64,000 nucleotides of DNA from Candidatus Peregrinibacteria bacterium CG10_big_fil_rev_8_21_14_0_10_36_19. GTDB taxonomy: Bacteria > Patescibacteriota > Gracilibacteria > UBA1369 > LOWO2-01-FULL-3. The position numbers were made by a program, and so were the translations under genes. This document shows positions 43,590-51,857 of the stretch, piece by piece (positions within the stretch are counted from its first letter, which is position 1; each line of letters begins with the position of its first letter). The stretch is from positions 62,001-126,000 of the forward strand of contig PFDP01000014.1 in NCBI GenBank assembly GCA_002772535.1, read 5' to 3'. The notes under the pieces are model-generated. The model was not told where the DNA came from, searched no databases, and worked only from the letters and a program-made list of their open reading frames with translations.

Positions 43590-44098
43590 TTAACAAAGAA
43601 ATACCACACATCATTAAACTGAAAAACTCTCAATGAAACTAACAATTTATCACCATAAAGTAAGTCTACATCAGAAAATTGACCCACCTCATCAATTGAA
43701 AATAGCATCTCCCTTTCCTCCTGCCCAATATTATCATAACCCTTATAATCAACCGTAACATCAGCATCATTAGAGACACCAGCTGCAGGTAAAACTGTAA
43801 GTAAATTATCAACCATAGAAACTTGATCCTCAGAATATGTCATACGCATTTCCTCAACTTTTAAAGGATCAAAATCAATTCCTTTAAATTTATATATGGC
43901 CAAAACAAAATCAAAAGGCATAGAACTTTGAAGCAAAACATCCTTATCACCATTAACAATAGATTGAACAATTTCCTTTGAAAACTCCACACCAGTCATT
44001 CCAGAAAAATCCCTCTTTTTAACAGATCCACCAAAGCTACAAGCAGATAAAAAGATAGCTGCTAGAACACAAATTACAATAAAGTTTTTAAATTTCAT
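43586..44098 (-). CDS. Predicted lipoprotein of unknown function
   Basis: 170 aa with a typical lipoprotein signal peptide (FIVICVLAAIFLSAC; lipobox LSAC with Cys near 20). The mature part has no family I recognise; it contains a helical segment (PLKVEEMRMTYSEDQVSMVDNLLTVLP) and beta-rich C-terminus (LYGDKLLVSLRVFQFNDVWYFFV), somewhat like the small DUF4878-type or NTF2-like lipoproteins. It is anchored on the outer face of the membrane. It overlaps thiI by 4 nt; no functional link is obvious. Confidence 0.75.
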   Translation of the reverse strand: MKFKNFIVICVLAAIFLSACSFGGSVKKRDFSGMTGVEFSKEIVQSIVNGDKDVLLQSSMPFDFVLAIYKFKGIDFDPLKVEEMRMTYSEDQVSMVDNLLTVLPAAGVSNDADVTVDYKGYDNIGQEEREMLFSIDEVGQFSDVDLLYGDKLLVSLRVFQFNDVWYFFVK

Positions 44099-44135
44099 AT
44101 AAAAAAGTTAAAATCAAACAGATAATAGCAACACA

Positions 44136-44921
44136 ATGAAACCAAATCTACCCTTAATAATGGGAATACTCAATATAACACCAGACTCTTTTAGTGATGG
44201 GGGACTTTATAATTCAATCAAATCAGCAAAAAAAAGAGCGAAAGAAATGGAAAAGGAAGGAGTAGATATAATAGACATAGGAGCAGAATCAACCGGACCC
44301 GGATCAAAAAAAGTCAAAGAAGATGAAGAGTTAAAACGCATTATCCCAATCCTAAAAGAAATCAGAAAAAGCACAAAATTGCCAATTTCAATAGATACCT
44401 ACAAGGCAAAAGTAGCAGAAGAATGCCTTAAAGAAGGAGCAAACATCATCAACGACATCTCCGCCCTCAGAGGAGATAAAAGAATGGCAAAGGTAGTTTC
44501 AAAGTACAAGTGTCCAATAATTATTATGTATTCAAAAGATAAAACACCTCACGCAACAATCAAGAACAAAAGCTATAAAAACCTTCCAAAAACCATTAAC
44601 GATTTTCTAAGACAACGCATCCAATATGCAGAGAAAAACGGGATAAAAAGAAAAAACATAATAATAGACCCAGGAATGGGGAATTACATAAGCTCAAACC
44701 CAAAATACAGTTATGAAATATTAGCCAAGTTATCTGAATTTAAGATTCACAAAATGCCAATAATGTTAGGACTATCAAGAAAATCATTTTTAGGGTCTGA
44801 AATTAAGGATAGAGACGAAAAAGCACTACCACTTACAACTATTGCATATTTAAATGGAGCAAGTATAATCAGAACTCATGACATCAAAGGTGTCAAGAAA
44901 CTACTAAAATCACTAAATTAA
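44136..44921 (+). CDS. folP: Dihydropteroate synthase
   Basis: 261 aa, TIM barrel that joins p-aminobenzoate to 6-hydroxymethyl-dihydropterin diphosphate. Motifs: MGILNITPDSFSDGG, IDIGAESTGPGSKKV, PISIDTYKAKVAEECLKEGANIINDIS, IIDPGMGNY and LGLSRKSFLG. First gene of a seven-gene folate/pABA operon in which each gene touches or overlaps the next. GATAAT lies 9 nt before the ATG, so the leader is very short or absent. Confidence 0.96.
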   Translation: MKPNLPLIMGILNITPDSFSDGGLYNSIKSAKKRAKEMEKEGVDIIDIGAESTGPGSKKVKEDEELKRIIPILKEIRKSTKLPISIDTYKAKVAEECLKEGANIINDISALRGDKRMAKVVSKYKCPIIIMYSKDKTPHATIKNKSYKNLPKTINDFLRQRIQYAEKNGIKRKNIIIDPGMGNYISSNPKYSYEILAKLSEFKIHKMPIMLGLSRKSFLGSEIKDRDEKALPLTTIAYLNGASIIRTHDIKGVKKLLKSLN

Positions 44922-44925
44922 AAAC

Positions 44926-45273
44926 ATGCCAACTATGCAACTAAGCTGCGCCTTCAGATTCGCAGCATCACACTTCCTCACAAAATATCACGGAAAATGT
45001 GAAAACCTACACGGACACAACTACAAAATCATCATCACAATCGAAGGTCCAGTAAAAGAAGATGGTATGGTTTTAGACTTCAAAATTGTTAAGGAGGTAG
45101 TGAAGGAAAAAGTAATAAACATACTAGATCATACACACCTTAACGATACAATCGAAAACCCATCAGCAGAAAACCTTTCAGTATGGATATGGGAAAAACT
45201 CAAAAATGATCTACCCCTAAAAAAGGTTGGAGTTTATGAAACAGAAGATTATTACTGTGAATATGAAGGATAA
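44926..45273 (+). CDS. 6-pyruvoyl-tetrahydropterin synthase paralogue, probable FolB replacement
   Basis: 115 aa. Zinc histidines are in FAASHFLTKYHG and LHGHNY; the catalytic motif reads CENLHGH. Classical QueD has Cys at this place, while the PTPS-III group that replaces dihydroneopterin aldolase (FolB) has Glu; CExxHGH carries both and is described for enzymes that can serve folate and queuosine routes. No folB is in the otherwise full operon. It thus probably supplies 6-hydroxymethyl-dihydropterin and may also feed queuosine synthesis (queA is present). DHT and YETEDYYCEYEG complete the family pattern. Confidence 0.88.
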   Translation: MPTMQLSCAFRFAASHFLTKYHGKCENLHGHNYKIIITIEGPVKEDGMVLDFKIVKEVVKEKVINILDHTHLNDTIENPSAENLSVWIWEKLKNDLPLKKVGVYETEDYYCEYEG

Positions 45274-45730
45274 ATTTCAAGTATATATTGCCTTAGGTAG
45301 CAATCTCGAAGACAGAGAATTAAAGCTAAAAACAGCATTAGAAGAAATTGCAGAAGTATCTCAGATCAAGAAAAGATCAAACATAATTGAAACAGAACCA
45401 GTTGGCTACACTAACCAAGGAAAGTTCCTAAACATGGCAATAGAAGTGGAAACAACACTTTCACCAATGGAACTACTAATAAAACTACAAGAAATTGAAC
45501 ACAAACTAGGTAGAGTAAGAGATATAAAATACGGACCAAGAACTATAGATTTAGATATAATTTTCTACGAGGATAAAATTATAAATCAACCACACCTACA
45601 AATACCTCACCCTGAAATGCACAAAAGAGACTTTGTTTTAACACCATTAAACGAGTTAGCACCAGAAAAAATACACCCAAAAATCAAAAAATCCATTAAT
45701 ACTCTCAAAAATGAACTTAGCAAAAATTGA
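45263..45730 (+). CDS. folK: 2-amino-4-hydroxy-6-hydroxymethyldihydropteridine pyrophosphokinase
   Basis: 155 aa from ATG 45263. Family signatures: VYIALGSNLEDRELKL at the start, ETEPVGYTNQGKFLNMAIEVET, KLGRVRDIKYGPRTIDLDIIFY (the RxxRW/GPRxxDLDI motif) and PHPEMHKRDFVLTPLNELAP. It activates 6-hydroxymethyl-dihydropterin for FolP. The track start at 45227 is rejected because the conserved fold starts with FQVYIALGSN. The first 11 nt overlap the PTPS gene and the last 20 overlap folE. Confidence 0.95.
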   Translation: MKDKFQVYIALGSNLEDRELKLKTALEEIAEVSQIKKRSNIIETEPVGYTNQGKFLNMAIEVETTLSPMELLIKLQEIEHKLGRVRDIKYGPRTIDLDIIFYEDKIINQPHLQIPHPEMHKRDFVLTPLNELAPEKIHPKIKKSINTLKNELSKN

Positions 45731-46262
45731 AGAATTAGCACGTCAATTAATCATTGAAATAGGAGAAGACCCAAAGCGTGAAGGATTAAAAGATACTCCA
45801 AAAAGAGTTGCTAAATCTTTTGAAAGAATTTTCGGTGGATATTTAAAAGATCCAAAAGAAATACTTACTACCTTTGATGGAGAAAACTACGATGAAATGA
45901 TCATCTGTAAAAATATAGATTTCTATTCTACCTGTGAACACCATATGCAACCGTTTTTTGGGCAAGCATGGATTGGATACATACCAAATAAAAAGATTGT
46001 CGGTATTTCAAAACTACCACGCATACTAGATATATTTTCAAGAAGACTTCAAAACCAAGAAAGAATCACAACACAAGTCGCAGACACACTACAAGAGCTT
46101 CTAAGCCCAATAGGAGTAGGAGTTGTACTCGAAGCCGAACACCTATGTATGAAATGCCGCGGAGTAGAAAAACAAAACACATTAATGACAACCTCAGCCT
46201 TTCGTGGGACATTTAAGAAAAAGGCTAAAACTCGCTATGAGTTCCTAAAGCTAATAAAATGA
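45711..46262 (+). CDS. folE: GTP cyclohydrolase I
   Basis: 183 aa, normal length. Motifs: DPKREGLKDTPKRVAKSFERIFGGY, IDFYSTCEHHMQPFFGQAWIGYIP (zinc Cys and active-site His), GISKLPRILDIFSRRLQNQERITTQVA and EAEHLCMKCRGV (second zinc Cys). It opens the pterin pathway from GTP. The TGA stop overlaps the pabA ATG. GTP also feeds the riboflavin route through RibBA. Confidence 0.96.
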   Translation: MNLAKIEELARQLIIEIGEDPKREGLKDTPKRVAKSFERIFGGYLKDPKEILTTFDGENYDEMIICKNIDFYSTCEHHMQPFFGQAWIGYIPNKKIVGISKLPRILDIFSRRLQNQERITTQVADTLQELLSPIGVGVVLEAEHLCMKCRGVEKQNTLMTTSAFRGTFKKKAKTRYEFLKLIK

Positions 46263-46819
46263 TCTTAATAATAGACAATTATGATTCCTTCACATACAAC
46301 CTCTATCAACAAGTGGAAAGCTTAGGAAAAAAGACAAAAGTCTACAAAAATGATCAAATCACAATCAACAAAATAAAAAGACTCAAACCAGAGAAAATAA
46401 TCATATCACCAGGACCAAAAAGGCCAGAAGATGGAGGAATTTCAATTGAGGTTATTAAAAAATTCTACAAAACAATTCCAATACTCGGCGTATGCCTAGG
46501 ACACGAGGCGATTGGTTTAATATTTGGATCAAAAGTAATACATGCAAAAAAAATAATGCACGGCAAAACATCTGATGTTTATCACACTAGAAAAGGTATT
46601 TTTAGAAAAGTCAGCACACCTCTCAAAGCAGCAAGGTATCACTCTTTAATACTCAACGCTGTTCCAGAAGAATTTACACTTGAAGCATGGACAAAAGACG
46701 AAGAAATAATGGCAATCAAACATCAAATTTACCCACTATATGGGATACAATTTCATCCAGAATCATTCATGACATCGCAAGGGAATACCATAATGCATAA
46801 TTTTCTTTATGAAATTTAA
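46259..46819 (+). CDS. pabA: Aminodeoxychorismate synthase, glutamine amidotransferase subunit
   Basis: 186 aa class I glutamine amidotransferase. ILIIDNYDSFTYNLYQQ at the start, ISPGPKRPEDGG, GVCLGHEAIG with nucleophile Cys near 80, and FHPESFMT with His/Glu of the triad near 164-166. Supplies ammonia to PabB. TrpG of anthranilate synthase is nearly identical in sequence, but the folate operon supports PabA. Overlaps folE by 4 nt and pabB by 11 nt. Confidence 0.93.
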   Translation: MILIIDNYDSFTYNLYQQVESLGKKTKVYKNDQITINKIKRLKPEKIIISPGPKRPEDGGISIEVIKKFYKTIPILGVCLGHEAIGLIFGSKVIHAKKIMHGKTSDVYHTRKGIFRKVSTPLKAARYHSLILNAVPEEFTLEAWTKDEEIMAIKHQIYPLYGIQFHPESFMTSQGNTIMHNFLYEI

Positions 46820-48020
46820 CAAAAAACATAAAGACATATTTATACGCCTAGAAAAAACTGAAAAAAAAGTTTGCTTCTTAGCTGGAACTAAAAAAATTTT
46901 AGCATTTAACCCAAACGCAGAATACAAATACAAAATTTCTCAAAAAAATAATCAATTTGAAAAATTTGCAAATGAGCAATTAAAAAAAGGAAGAATATTA
47001 ATAGGCTTTATCTCTTATGACCTCGGATACGAAGTACATAACATTAAACCAACAGCCAAAAACGATCTAAAACTCCCAGACATTAACTTCTATGCATATG
47101 AGGACTGGATAGAGGACGATAAGATTATTTGCAAAAAGGGCAAATATATTCAAAAAATAGAAGAAATTCTCAAAAGACCAATAAAAAACATCAACGAAGA
47201 AAAATCTAAAAATTTTGAACCAGAAACCAAAAGACAAAATTACAACAAGTCATACAAAAAAATTAAAGACTACATTAAAGAAGGAGACATCTACCAAATA
47301 AATTTAACCCATAGATTAAAAGCAAAAACTAAAAGAGACGGTAAAGAATTATTTACAAAAATTATTGAAACTCAAAATGTAGATCACCTTGCATACATCG
47401 AAGGTGATGGATTCGAAATACTCAGTGCATCACCAGAACAATTTATACAAATTAAAAAAAGAAATATAACAACAACTCCAATTAAAGGTACAAGACCCCG
47501 TGGAAAAACAGAAAAAGAAGACAAAAAATTAAGGGAAGAGCTAGAAAATAGCGAAAAAGAAAAAGCAGAGTTAAACATGATAACGGATCTTCTTAGAAAC
47601 GACATAGGAAAGTGCTGCAAAGCCGGAACAGTTAGAGTTACAAAAAATAGAATAATCAAGGAATATCCAGCGGTTTGGCACAGTTACTCAGAAATTGTTG
47701 GGGAATTATCAGCAAAATACACAAATATTCAAACACTAATTTCAATGCTACCAGGCGGATCAATAACAGGATGCCCGAAAAAACGAGCAATAGAAATTAT
47801 TGATGAGCTAGAAACAACAAGAAGATCGGTTTACACAGGAAACATCGGATACATAAAACCAAATCACGACCTAGAATTTAGCATAGCAATCAGAACAATT
47901 ATCAAAAAGAAAGAAGATCTATACTTACAGGTAGGTGGAGGAATAGTATTAGACTCTAGCGAAAAATCAGAATTTAAGGAGACACTAGATAAAGCAGCAT
48001 CATTTATGAAACTACTATGA
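46809..48020 (+). CDS. pabB: Aminodeoxychorismate synthase component I
   Basis: 403 aa, chorismate-binding fold. FISYDLGYE at the N-terminus, YIKEGDIYQINLTHR, SASPEQFIQI, PIKGTRPRGKT (the Lys in PIKGT separates PabB from TrpE, which has PIAGT), MITDLLRNDIGKCC, PGGSITGCPKKRAIEIIDELE and YTGNIGYI. It makes 4-amino-4-deoxychorismate. Shorter than E. coli PabB mainly at the N-terminus. Overlaps pabC by 4 nt (ATGA). Confidence 0.94.
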   Translation: MKFNKKHKDIFIRLEKTEKKVCFLAGTKKILAFNPNAEYKYKISQKNNQFEKFANEQLKKGRILIGFISYDLGYEVHNIKPTAKNDLKLPDINFYAYEDWIEDDKIICKKGKYIQKIEEILKRPIKNINEEKSKNFEPETKRQNYNKSYKKIKDYIKEGDIYQINLTHRLKAKTKRDGKELFTKIIETQNVDHLAYIEGDGFEILSASPEQFIQIKKRNITTTPIKGTRPRGKTEKEDKKLREELENSEKEKAELNMITDLLRNDIGKCCKAGTVRVTKNRIIKEYPAVWHSYSEIVGELSAKYTNIQTLISMLPGGSITGCPKKRAIEIIDELETTRRSVYTGNIGYIKPNHDLEFSIAIRTIIKKKEDLYLQVGGGIVLDSSEKSEFKETLDKAASFMKLL

Positions 48021-48778
48021 TCGCTATCTTAAACAATAAAGAAGTTAAAGAACAAAAAGCAAAAAATTTTTTAAAAAAGGCAGCTGAGCAAAATGGTCTT
48101 TATGAAACTCTAAAGACTATAAACAAAAAAGCACCGACACTAAAACTCCACTTAAAAAGGTTACTAAACTCAGCAAAAGCCATAAATATAAAAATATCAT
48201 ACAAGGAAGAAGAGCTAGAAAAAATGGTAAGCAAGATTATAGAAAAATCCAAATACAAAAGCCAAAGAATAAGAATCACAGTAATAGAAAATCACATCCT
48301 AATAACTTCAACGAGATTTCAAAATAAACAAAACATTACAGAGGGAGTTAGCTGTATTTCTCACATTGCGATGAGAGAAAATCCAAAAATTAAATCAACA
48401 AAAATACAAATATCGAAAAACGCCAACAGAAAAGCAAAAAAACAAAAAAGTTTCGACGCAATACTTTTAGACAAAAATCAAATTGTTTACGAATGCGCAT
48501 ATGCCAACCTCTTTTGGTTTGAAAAAGACACACTATGTACAAGAAAATCAAAAGTGCTACCTGGTATAACTAGAGAAATCATTCTAAAAAAATCCAAATT
48601 TCCAATCAAATTCAACGAATGCACAATTGAAGAACTATACAAAAAAGATGAAGTTTTCCTATCTTCAAGCCTCAGAGACATCACCCCAATCACAAAAATA
48701 GATAACCACAAAATAGGCGACGGTAAACCTGGAAAGAAAACTACCCAACTTTATTACGAGATTTTTTCACATAGCTAA
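48017..48778 (+). CDS. pabC: Aminodeoxychorismate lyase (PLP fold-type IV)
   Basis: 253 aa. LKLHLKRLLNSAKAINIK matches the N-terminal part of fold IV enzymes; a candidate PLP Lys lies in PKIKSTKIQISKNANRKA. FDAILLDKNQIVYECAYANLFWF, LPGITREIIL and EVFLSSSLRDITPI are the family's cofactor-binding segments. It releases pyruvate and p-aminobenzoate. Unlike typical members the N-terminal beta strands are somewhat short. D-amino-acid or branched-chain aminotransferase is an alternative from sequence alone; position after pabB decides for PabC. Overlaps dedA by 38 nt tail to tail. Confidence 0.88.
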   Translation: MIAILNNKEVKEQKAKNFLKKAAEQNGLYETLKTINKKAPTLKLHLKRLLNSAKAINIKISYKEEELEKMVSKIIEKSKYKSQRIRITVIENHILITSTRFQNKQNITEGVSCISHIAMRENPKIKSTKIQISKNANRKAKKQKSFDAILLDKNQIVYECAYANLFWFEKDTLCTRKSKVLPGITREIILKKSKFPIKFNECTIEELYKKDEVFLSSSLRDITPITKIDNHKIGDGKPGKKTTQLYYEIFSHS

Positions 48779-49361
48779 AAATAGCGTACACAAAAACTGT
48801 AGCAAAAATCACCCCAAGCAAAAGCCCATAAAAATTAACAATCAAAAAATCTTTATACATTCCAATTAAGTATCCCTTAAATCCAAGGAAAATAGTCCAA
48901 ATACCAGCACCCAAAAGTGTGTATAAAATAAATGGAACAATAGGCATTTGTACAAAACCCGCCGGTAAAGAAATTAATTGACGCACCCCAGGTATAAGTC
49001 TTCCAACAAATGTTGACAATCTCCCATTTCTAATAAAAAACTGCTCAGCCCTGTGTAATTTTGCCTCACTTAAGAGCAAATATTTTGCAAATCTCTTATT
49101 AACCAATCTATAAACCAAAGGTTTTCCCAAAAACAAAGCCAAATAATAATTAATCAAAGCTCCAGCTAAACTACCAGCCAAAGCCGACCCTAAAACAAAA
49201 TAAATATTCATCTCTCCCTGTTGAGCCAAATAAGCAGCAGGTGGAACAACTAATTCAGAAGGGAATGGTATAAAAGAACTCTCAACAGTCATTAAAAAAA
49301 ACACCCCCCAATAACCAGTATCACGCGTAAACTCCAAAAGTAAATTAATCAAAGATTCCAT
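48741..49361 (-). CDS. DedA/SNARE-associated (VTT) family membrane protein
   Basis: 206 aa with about five membrane segments. DedA features: GVFFLMTVESSFIPFPSELVVPPAAYLA near 18-45 (E and the FPSE motif), GSLAGALINYYLALFLGKPLV, and FFIRNGRLSTFVGRLIPGVRQLISLPAGFVQMP near 110-145 (R-x3-P-x-R). The family moves phospholipids or undecaprenyl phosphate across membranes in characterised members. It is alone on its strand; a tRNA-Leu gene lies 11 nt upstream and could share its transcript. Confidence 0.92.
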   Translation of the reverse strand: MESLINLLLEFTRDTGYWGVFFLMTVESSFIPFPSELVVPPAAYLAQQGEMNIYFVLGSALAGSLAGALINYYLALFLGKPLVYRLVNKRFAKYLLLSEAKLHRAEQFFIRNGRLSTFVGRLIPGVRQLISLPAGFVQMPIVPFILYTLLGAGIWTIFLGFKGYLIGMYKDFLIVNFYGLLLGVIFATVFVYAIFSYVKKSRNKVG

Positions 49362-49372
49362 AAAGTAAAATT

Positions 49373-49459
49373 TGGTGCCCAGGGCGGGAATCGAACCCGC
49401 ACTCCATTGCTAGAACTAGATTTTGAGTCTAGCGCGTCTACCAATTCCGCCACCTGGGC
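49373..49459 (-). tRNA. tRNA-Leu (anticodon CAA)
   Basis: From 49459: acceptor GCCCAGG pairs with CCTGGGC, then A and an encoded CCA. D arm TGGCGGAATTGGTAGACGCG. Anticodon stem CTAGA/TCTAG encloses CTCAAAA, giving CAA. A long variable arm and T arm GCGGGTTCGATTCCCGC follow. Decodes UUG. Confidence 0.95.
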
Positions 49460-49473
49460 ATATAACAGCATAA

Positions 49474-49502
49474 AATTTACCAAAACTTATAACGATTGAC
49501 AA
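49474..49502 (-). promoter_or_regulatory. Promoter of tRNA-Leu(CAA)
   Basis: Minus strand: TTGTCA (49502-49497), 17 nt, TAAATT (49479-49474), start expected about 7-8 nt before the tRNA 5' end. Divergent from the obg promoter. Confidence 0.45.
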
Positions 49503-49516
49503 TCACTAATAAATAA

Positions 49517-49546
49517 TTGACAATAAAAAACTGTAAACCACTAAAT
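49517..49546 (+). promoter_or_regulatory. Promoter of obg, leaderless arrangement
   Basis: A perfect TTGACA (49517-49522), 18 nt, CTAAAT (49541-49546). The -10 ends 7 nt before the ATG at 49554, so the transcript would start at the start codon. Confidence 0.5.
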
Positions 49547-49553
49547 AAACACA

Positions 49554-50840
49554 ATGTTTCTAGATGAACACAAAATTAAGGTAGAAGCCGGAAAAGGAGG
49601 AGATGGCTGCGTAAGTTTTCGCCGTGAAAAATTCATAGCAAAAGGTGGGCCAAACGGAGGAGACGGAGGAAACGGTGGTGATGTCATAATTAGAGTAGAC
49701 AAAAATCTAAATACATTAAATCACCTAGCACACAAAAAACTCTTTAAAGGAAATAATGGAGAGCCAGGAAAAGGAAAAGATATGCATGGTAGAAATGGGG
49801 AGCCATTTATCATAAGTGTACCACCTGGAACAATGATTTTTAACGAAGATAAAAGCCAATTACTCGCAGACCTAGGAGCAGACCAAGAAGAAATTAGTAT
49901 AGCAAAAGGCGGAATTGGTGGAATGGGTAATGCAAGATTTGTAAGTTCCACAAACCAAGTACCAAGACTTGCAGAAATTGGAGAACCCGGAGAATCCAAA
50001 GAGATAGTAATGGAACTTAAACTTATCGCTGAAGTCGGAATAATAGGACTACCATCAGCTGGAAAATCCACATTAATCTCAGTTATAAGCAATGCAAAGC
50101 CAAAAATTGCAGCTTACCACTTCACAACTCTAGCTCCAAACCTTGGCGTAGTTAAACATAGAAATCAAACAACAGTAGTAGCGGATATTCCAGGACTAAT
50201 TGAAGGAGCAAGTGAAGGAAGAGGACTAGGGCACCAATTCCTAAAACACGTAAGCAGAACAAGACTTCTAATACACGTAATAGACGGATCACTACCAAAC
50301 CCTGGAGAAAACTACACAACAATTCGCAAGGAACTAGAAAAGTTTGATAAAAAACTAGCAAAAACTGAGGAAATCCTAGTAATAAACAAAACAGACATCA
50401 TTCCAGCAGATGAACTTAAGAAAATTGAAAAAGAACTCAAAAAAGTGAGCAAAAAGAAAGAAATATTTAAAATATCAGCTGCAGCCCACCAAGGACTAGA
50501 ACCATTACAAGACATCATGTTTGCAAAACTAGCAGAAATCGAAAAAGTAGATATAGAAATTGAAAAACCTAAAGACCTTCCAATATTAACACCGCATCTA
50601 GACACAGAAAGATACCACATTAAAAAAATCGAAACTGAAGGAGAACACCAAATCTTTCACATAACAGGTAAACGCATCGAGCAAGTAGCAATAATGACAG
50701 ATATCAAAAACCCACAAGGACTAGAGCGCATGTATCACTTTATAGCCAAAATGGGCATTCAAAAATCAATTGAGAGGAAAGGAGCAACTTTTGGTGATAT
50801 AATAATGATAGGCGAAAAAAGAATTCCTTACAGAAAATAA
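49554..50840 (+). CDS. obg: GTPase Obg (CgtA)
   Basis: 428 aa, 50S-assembly and stress GTPase. N-terminal Obg fold, Gly-rich (KGGPNGGDGGNGGDVIIRV), then the G domain with GLPSAGKSTLISVI near 164, YHFTTLAPNLGVV, DIPGLIEGASEGRGLGHQFLKH, NKTDII and ISAAAHQGL. The P-loop has Ser for the usual Asn (GLPSAGKST). An OCT-type C-terminal domain (about 345-428; FGDIIMIGEKRIPY) is present. Stop and pth start overlap by 1 nt (TAATG). Confidence 0.97.
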   Translation: MFLDEHKIKVEAGKGGDGCVSFRREKFIAKGGPNGGDGGNGGDVIIRVDKNLNTLNHLAHKKLFKGNNGEPGKGKDMHGRNGEPFIISVPPGTMIFNEDKSQLLADLGADQEEISIAKGGIGGMGNARFVSSTNQVPRLAEIGEPGESKEIVMELKLIAEVGIIGLPSAGKSTLISVISNAKPKIAAYHFTTLAPNLGVVKHRNQTTVVADIPGLIEGASEGRGLGHQFLKHVSRTRLLIHVIDGSLPNPGENYTTIRKELEKFDKKLAKTEEILVINKTDIIPADELKKIEKELKKVSKKKEIFKISAAAHQGLEPLQDIMFAKLAEIEKVDIEIEKPKDLPILTPHLDTERYHIKKIETEGEHQIFHITGKRIEQVAIMTDIKNPQGLERMYHFIAKMGIQKSIERKGATFGDIIMIGEKRIPYRK

Positions 50841-51403
50841 TGAAAGCAATCATTGGTCTCGGTAACGTTGGAGAAAAATACACAAACACAAGACACAATG
50901 TGGGGTTTTTACTCTTAGACAAACTGGCTAAAAACATAGAAAAGCAAACCTCAGAGAATTTAGAGTGGAAAAATGAAACGAAATTCAAAGCACACACTAT
51001 TAAATCAAAAATCAACGCACACGAAATACTATTAGTAAAACCTACAACTTTTATGAACCTTTCAGGCGAATCAGTAAGGTCAATAATAAATTTTTTCAAA
51101 CTTACGCCAAAAGACATAATAGTTATATACGATGATGTTGATTTACCACTAGGAACAACAAGATTTCGCGAAAAAGGCTCAGCCGGAACACATAATGGCA
51201 TGAAATCAATCATAGAACAGCTAGGAACCGAAGAATTTCCAAGAATTCGCATAGGAATAGAAAGTAGAGGGGAGTTTGCACCAAAGTCACAAGACCTACA
51301 TAGCTTTGTTTTAAGCGATTTTTTGAGCACAGAGGAGAAGATCCTAGATGATTCTCTTAACGCAGGAATTACAAAAATAGAAGAACTTCTAAAAATAGCT
51401 TGA
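50840..51403 (+). CDS. pth: Peptidyl-tRNA hydrolase
   Basis: 187 aa; releases peptides from stalled peptidyl-tRNA. GLGNVGEKYTNTRHNVGFLLLD contains the catalytic His (about 19) and Asn; VIYDDVDLPLGTTRFREKGSAGTHNGMKSII has Asp near 93 and the second Asn; RIRIGIES follows. It is read as the second gene of the obg operon and ends with TGA, showing that UGA is a stop in this genome. Confidence 0.96.
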   Translation: MKAIIGLGNVGEKYTNTRHNVGFLLLDKLAKNIEKQTSENLEWKNETKFKAHTIKSKINAHEILLVKPTTFMNLSGESVRSIINFFKLTPKDIIVIYDDVDLPLGTTRFREKGSAGTHNGMKSIIEQLGTEEFPRIRIGIESRGEFAPKSQDLHSFVLSDFLSTEEKILDDSLNAGITKIEELLKIA

Positions 51404-51455
51404 CCAAAGCAACATTTTTCACTAAATTACATAGGCTTTTTAACGCAAAAAAAAC

Positions 51456-51857
51456 ATGTTCGCAATAATTGAAACAGGAGGAAAACAATATAAAGTAGAA
51501 AAAGGTACAACATTTCACGTTGAAAAATTAGATGTGAAAGAAGGAAGTACAGTAAAACTAGACAAAGTACTACTAGTAAGTGACGGTGAAAAAACAGACA
51601 TCGGTACACCTATTGTTGCTGGTGCTGAAGTTACAGCAAAAGCTGTAGAACACGGTCGTGGTGATAAAATCGTTGTTTTCAAAATGAAAGCAAAAAAGAG
51701 ATACCAAAAAACACAAGGTCACAGACAAGACTATACATTGCTAGAAGTTACAGAGATTAAACAATCTGGAAGCAAAGCAACAAAAGCTACAAAAGAAGAA
51801 GCAACAGAAGAAAAGAAACCAGCAGTAAAAAAGACAACAAAAAAGAAAGAAGATTAA
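51456..51857 (+). CDS. rplU: 50S ribosomal protein L21
   Basis: 133 aa. [25 protein letters not shown] and [21 protein letters not shown] are diagnostic of L21. A Lys/Ala/Glu-rich tail of about 30 residues ([19 protein letters not shown]) extends the usual ~103-residue protein. L27 (rpmA), commonly next to rplU, is not adjacent. Last 4 nt overlap the convergent pseudouridine synthase gene. Confidence 0.96.
   Translation: MFAIIETGGKQYKVEKGTTFHVEKLDVKEGSTVKLDKVLLVSDGEKTDIGTPIVAGAEVTAKAVEHGRGDKIVVFKMKAKKRYQKTQGHRQDYTLLEVTEIKQSGSKATKATKEEATEEKKPAVKKTTKKKED

Noticed and set aside
50740-51330. 196-aa minus-strand ORF opposite pth
   Set aside because: Antisense shadow: it has no recognisable motif, lies fully across obg's end and pth, and both sense genes are certain.
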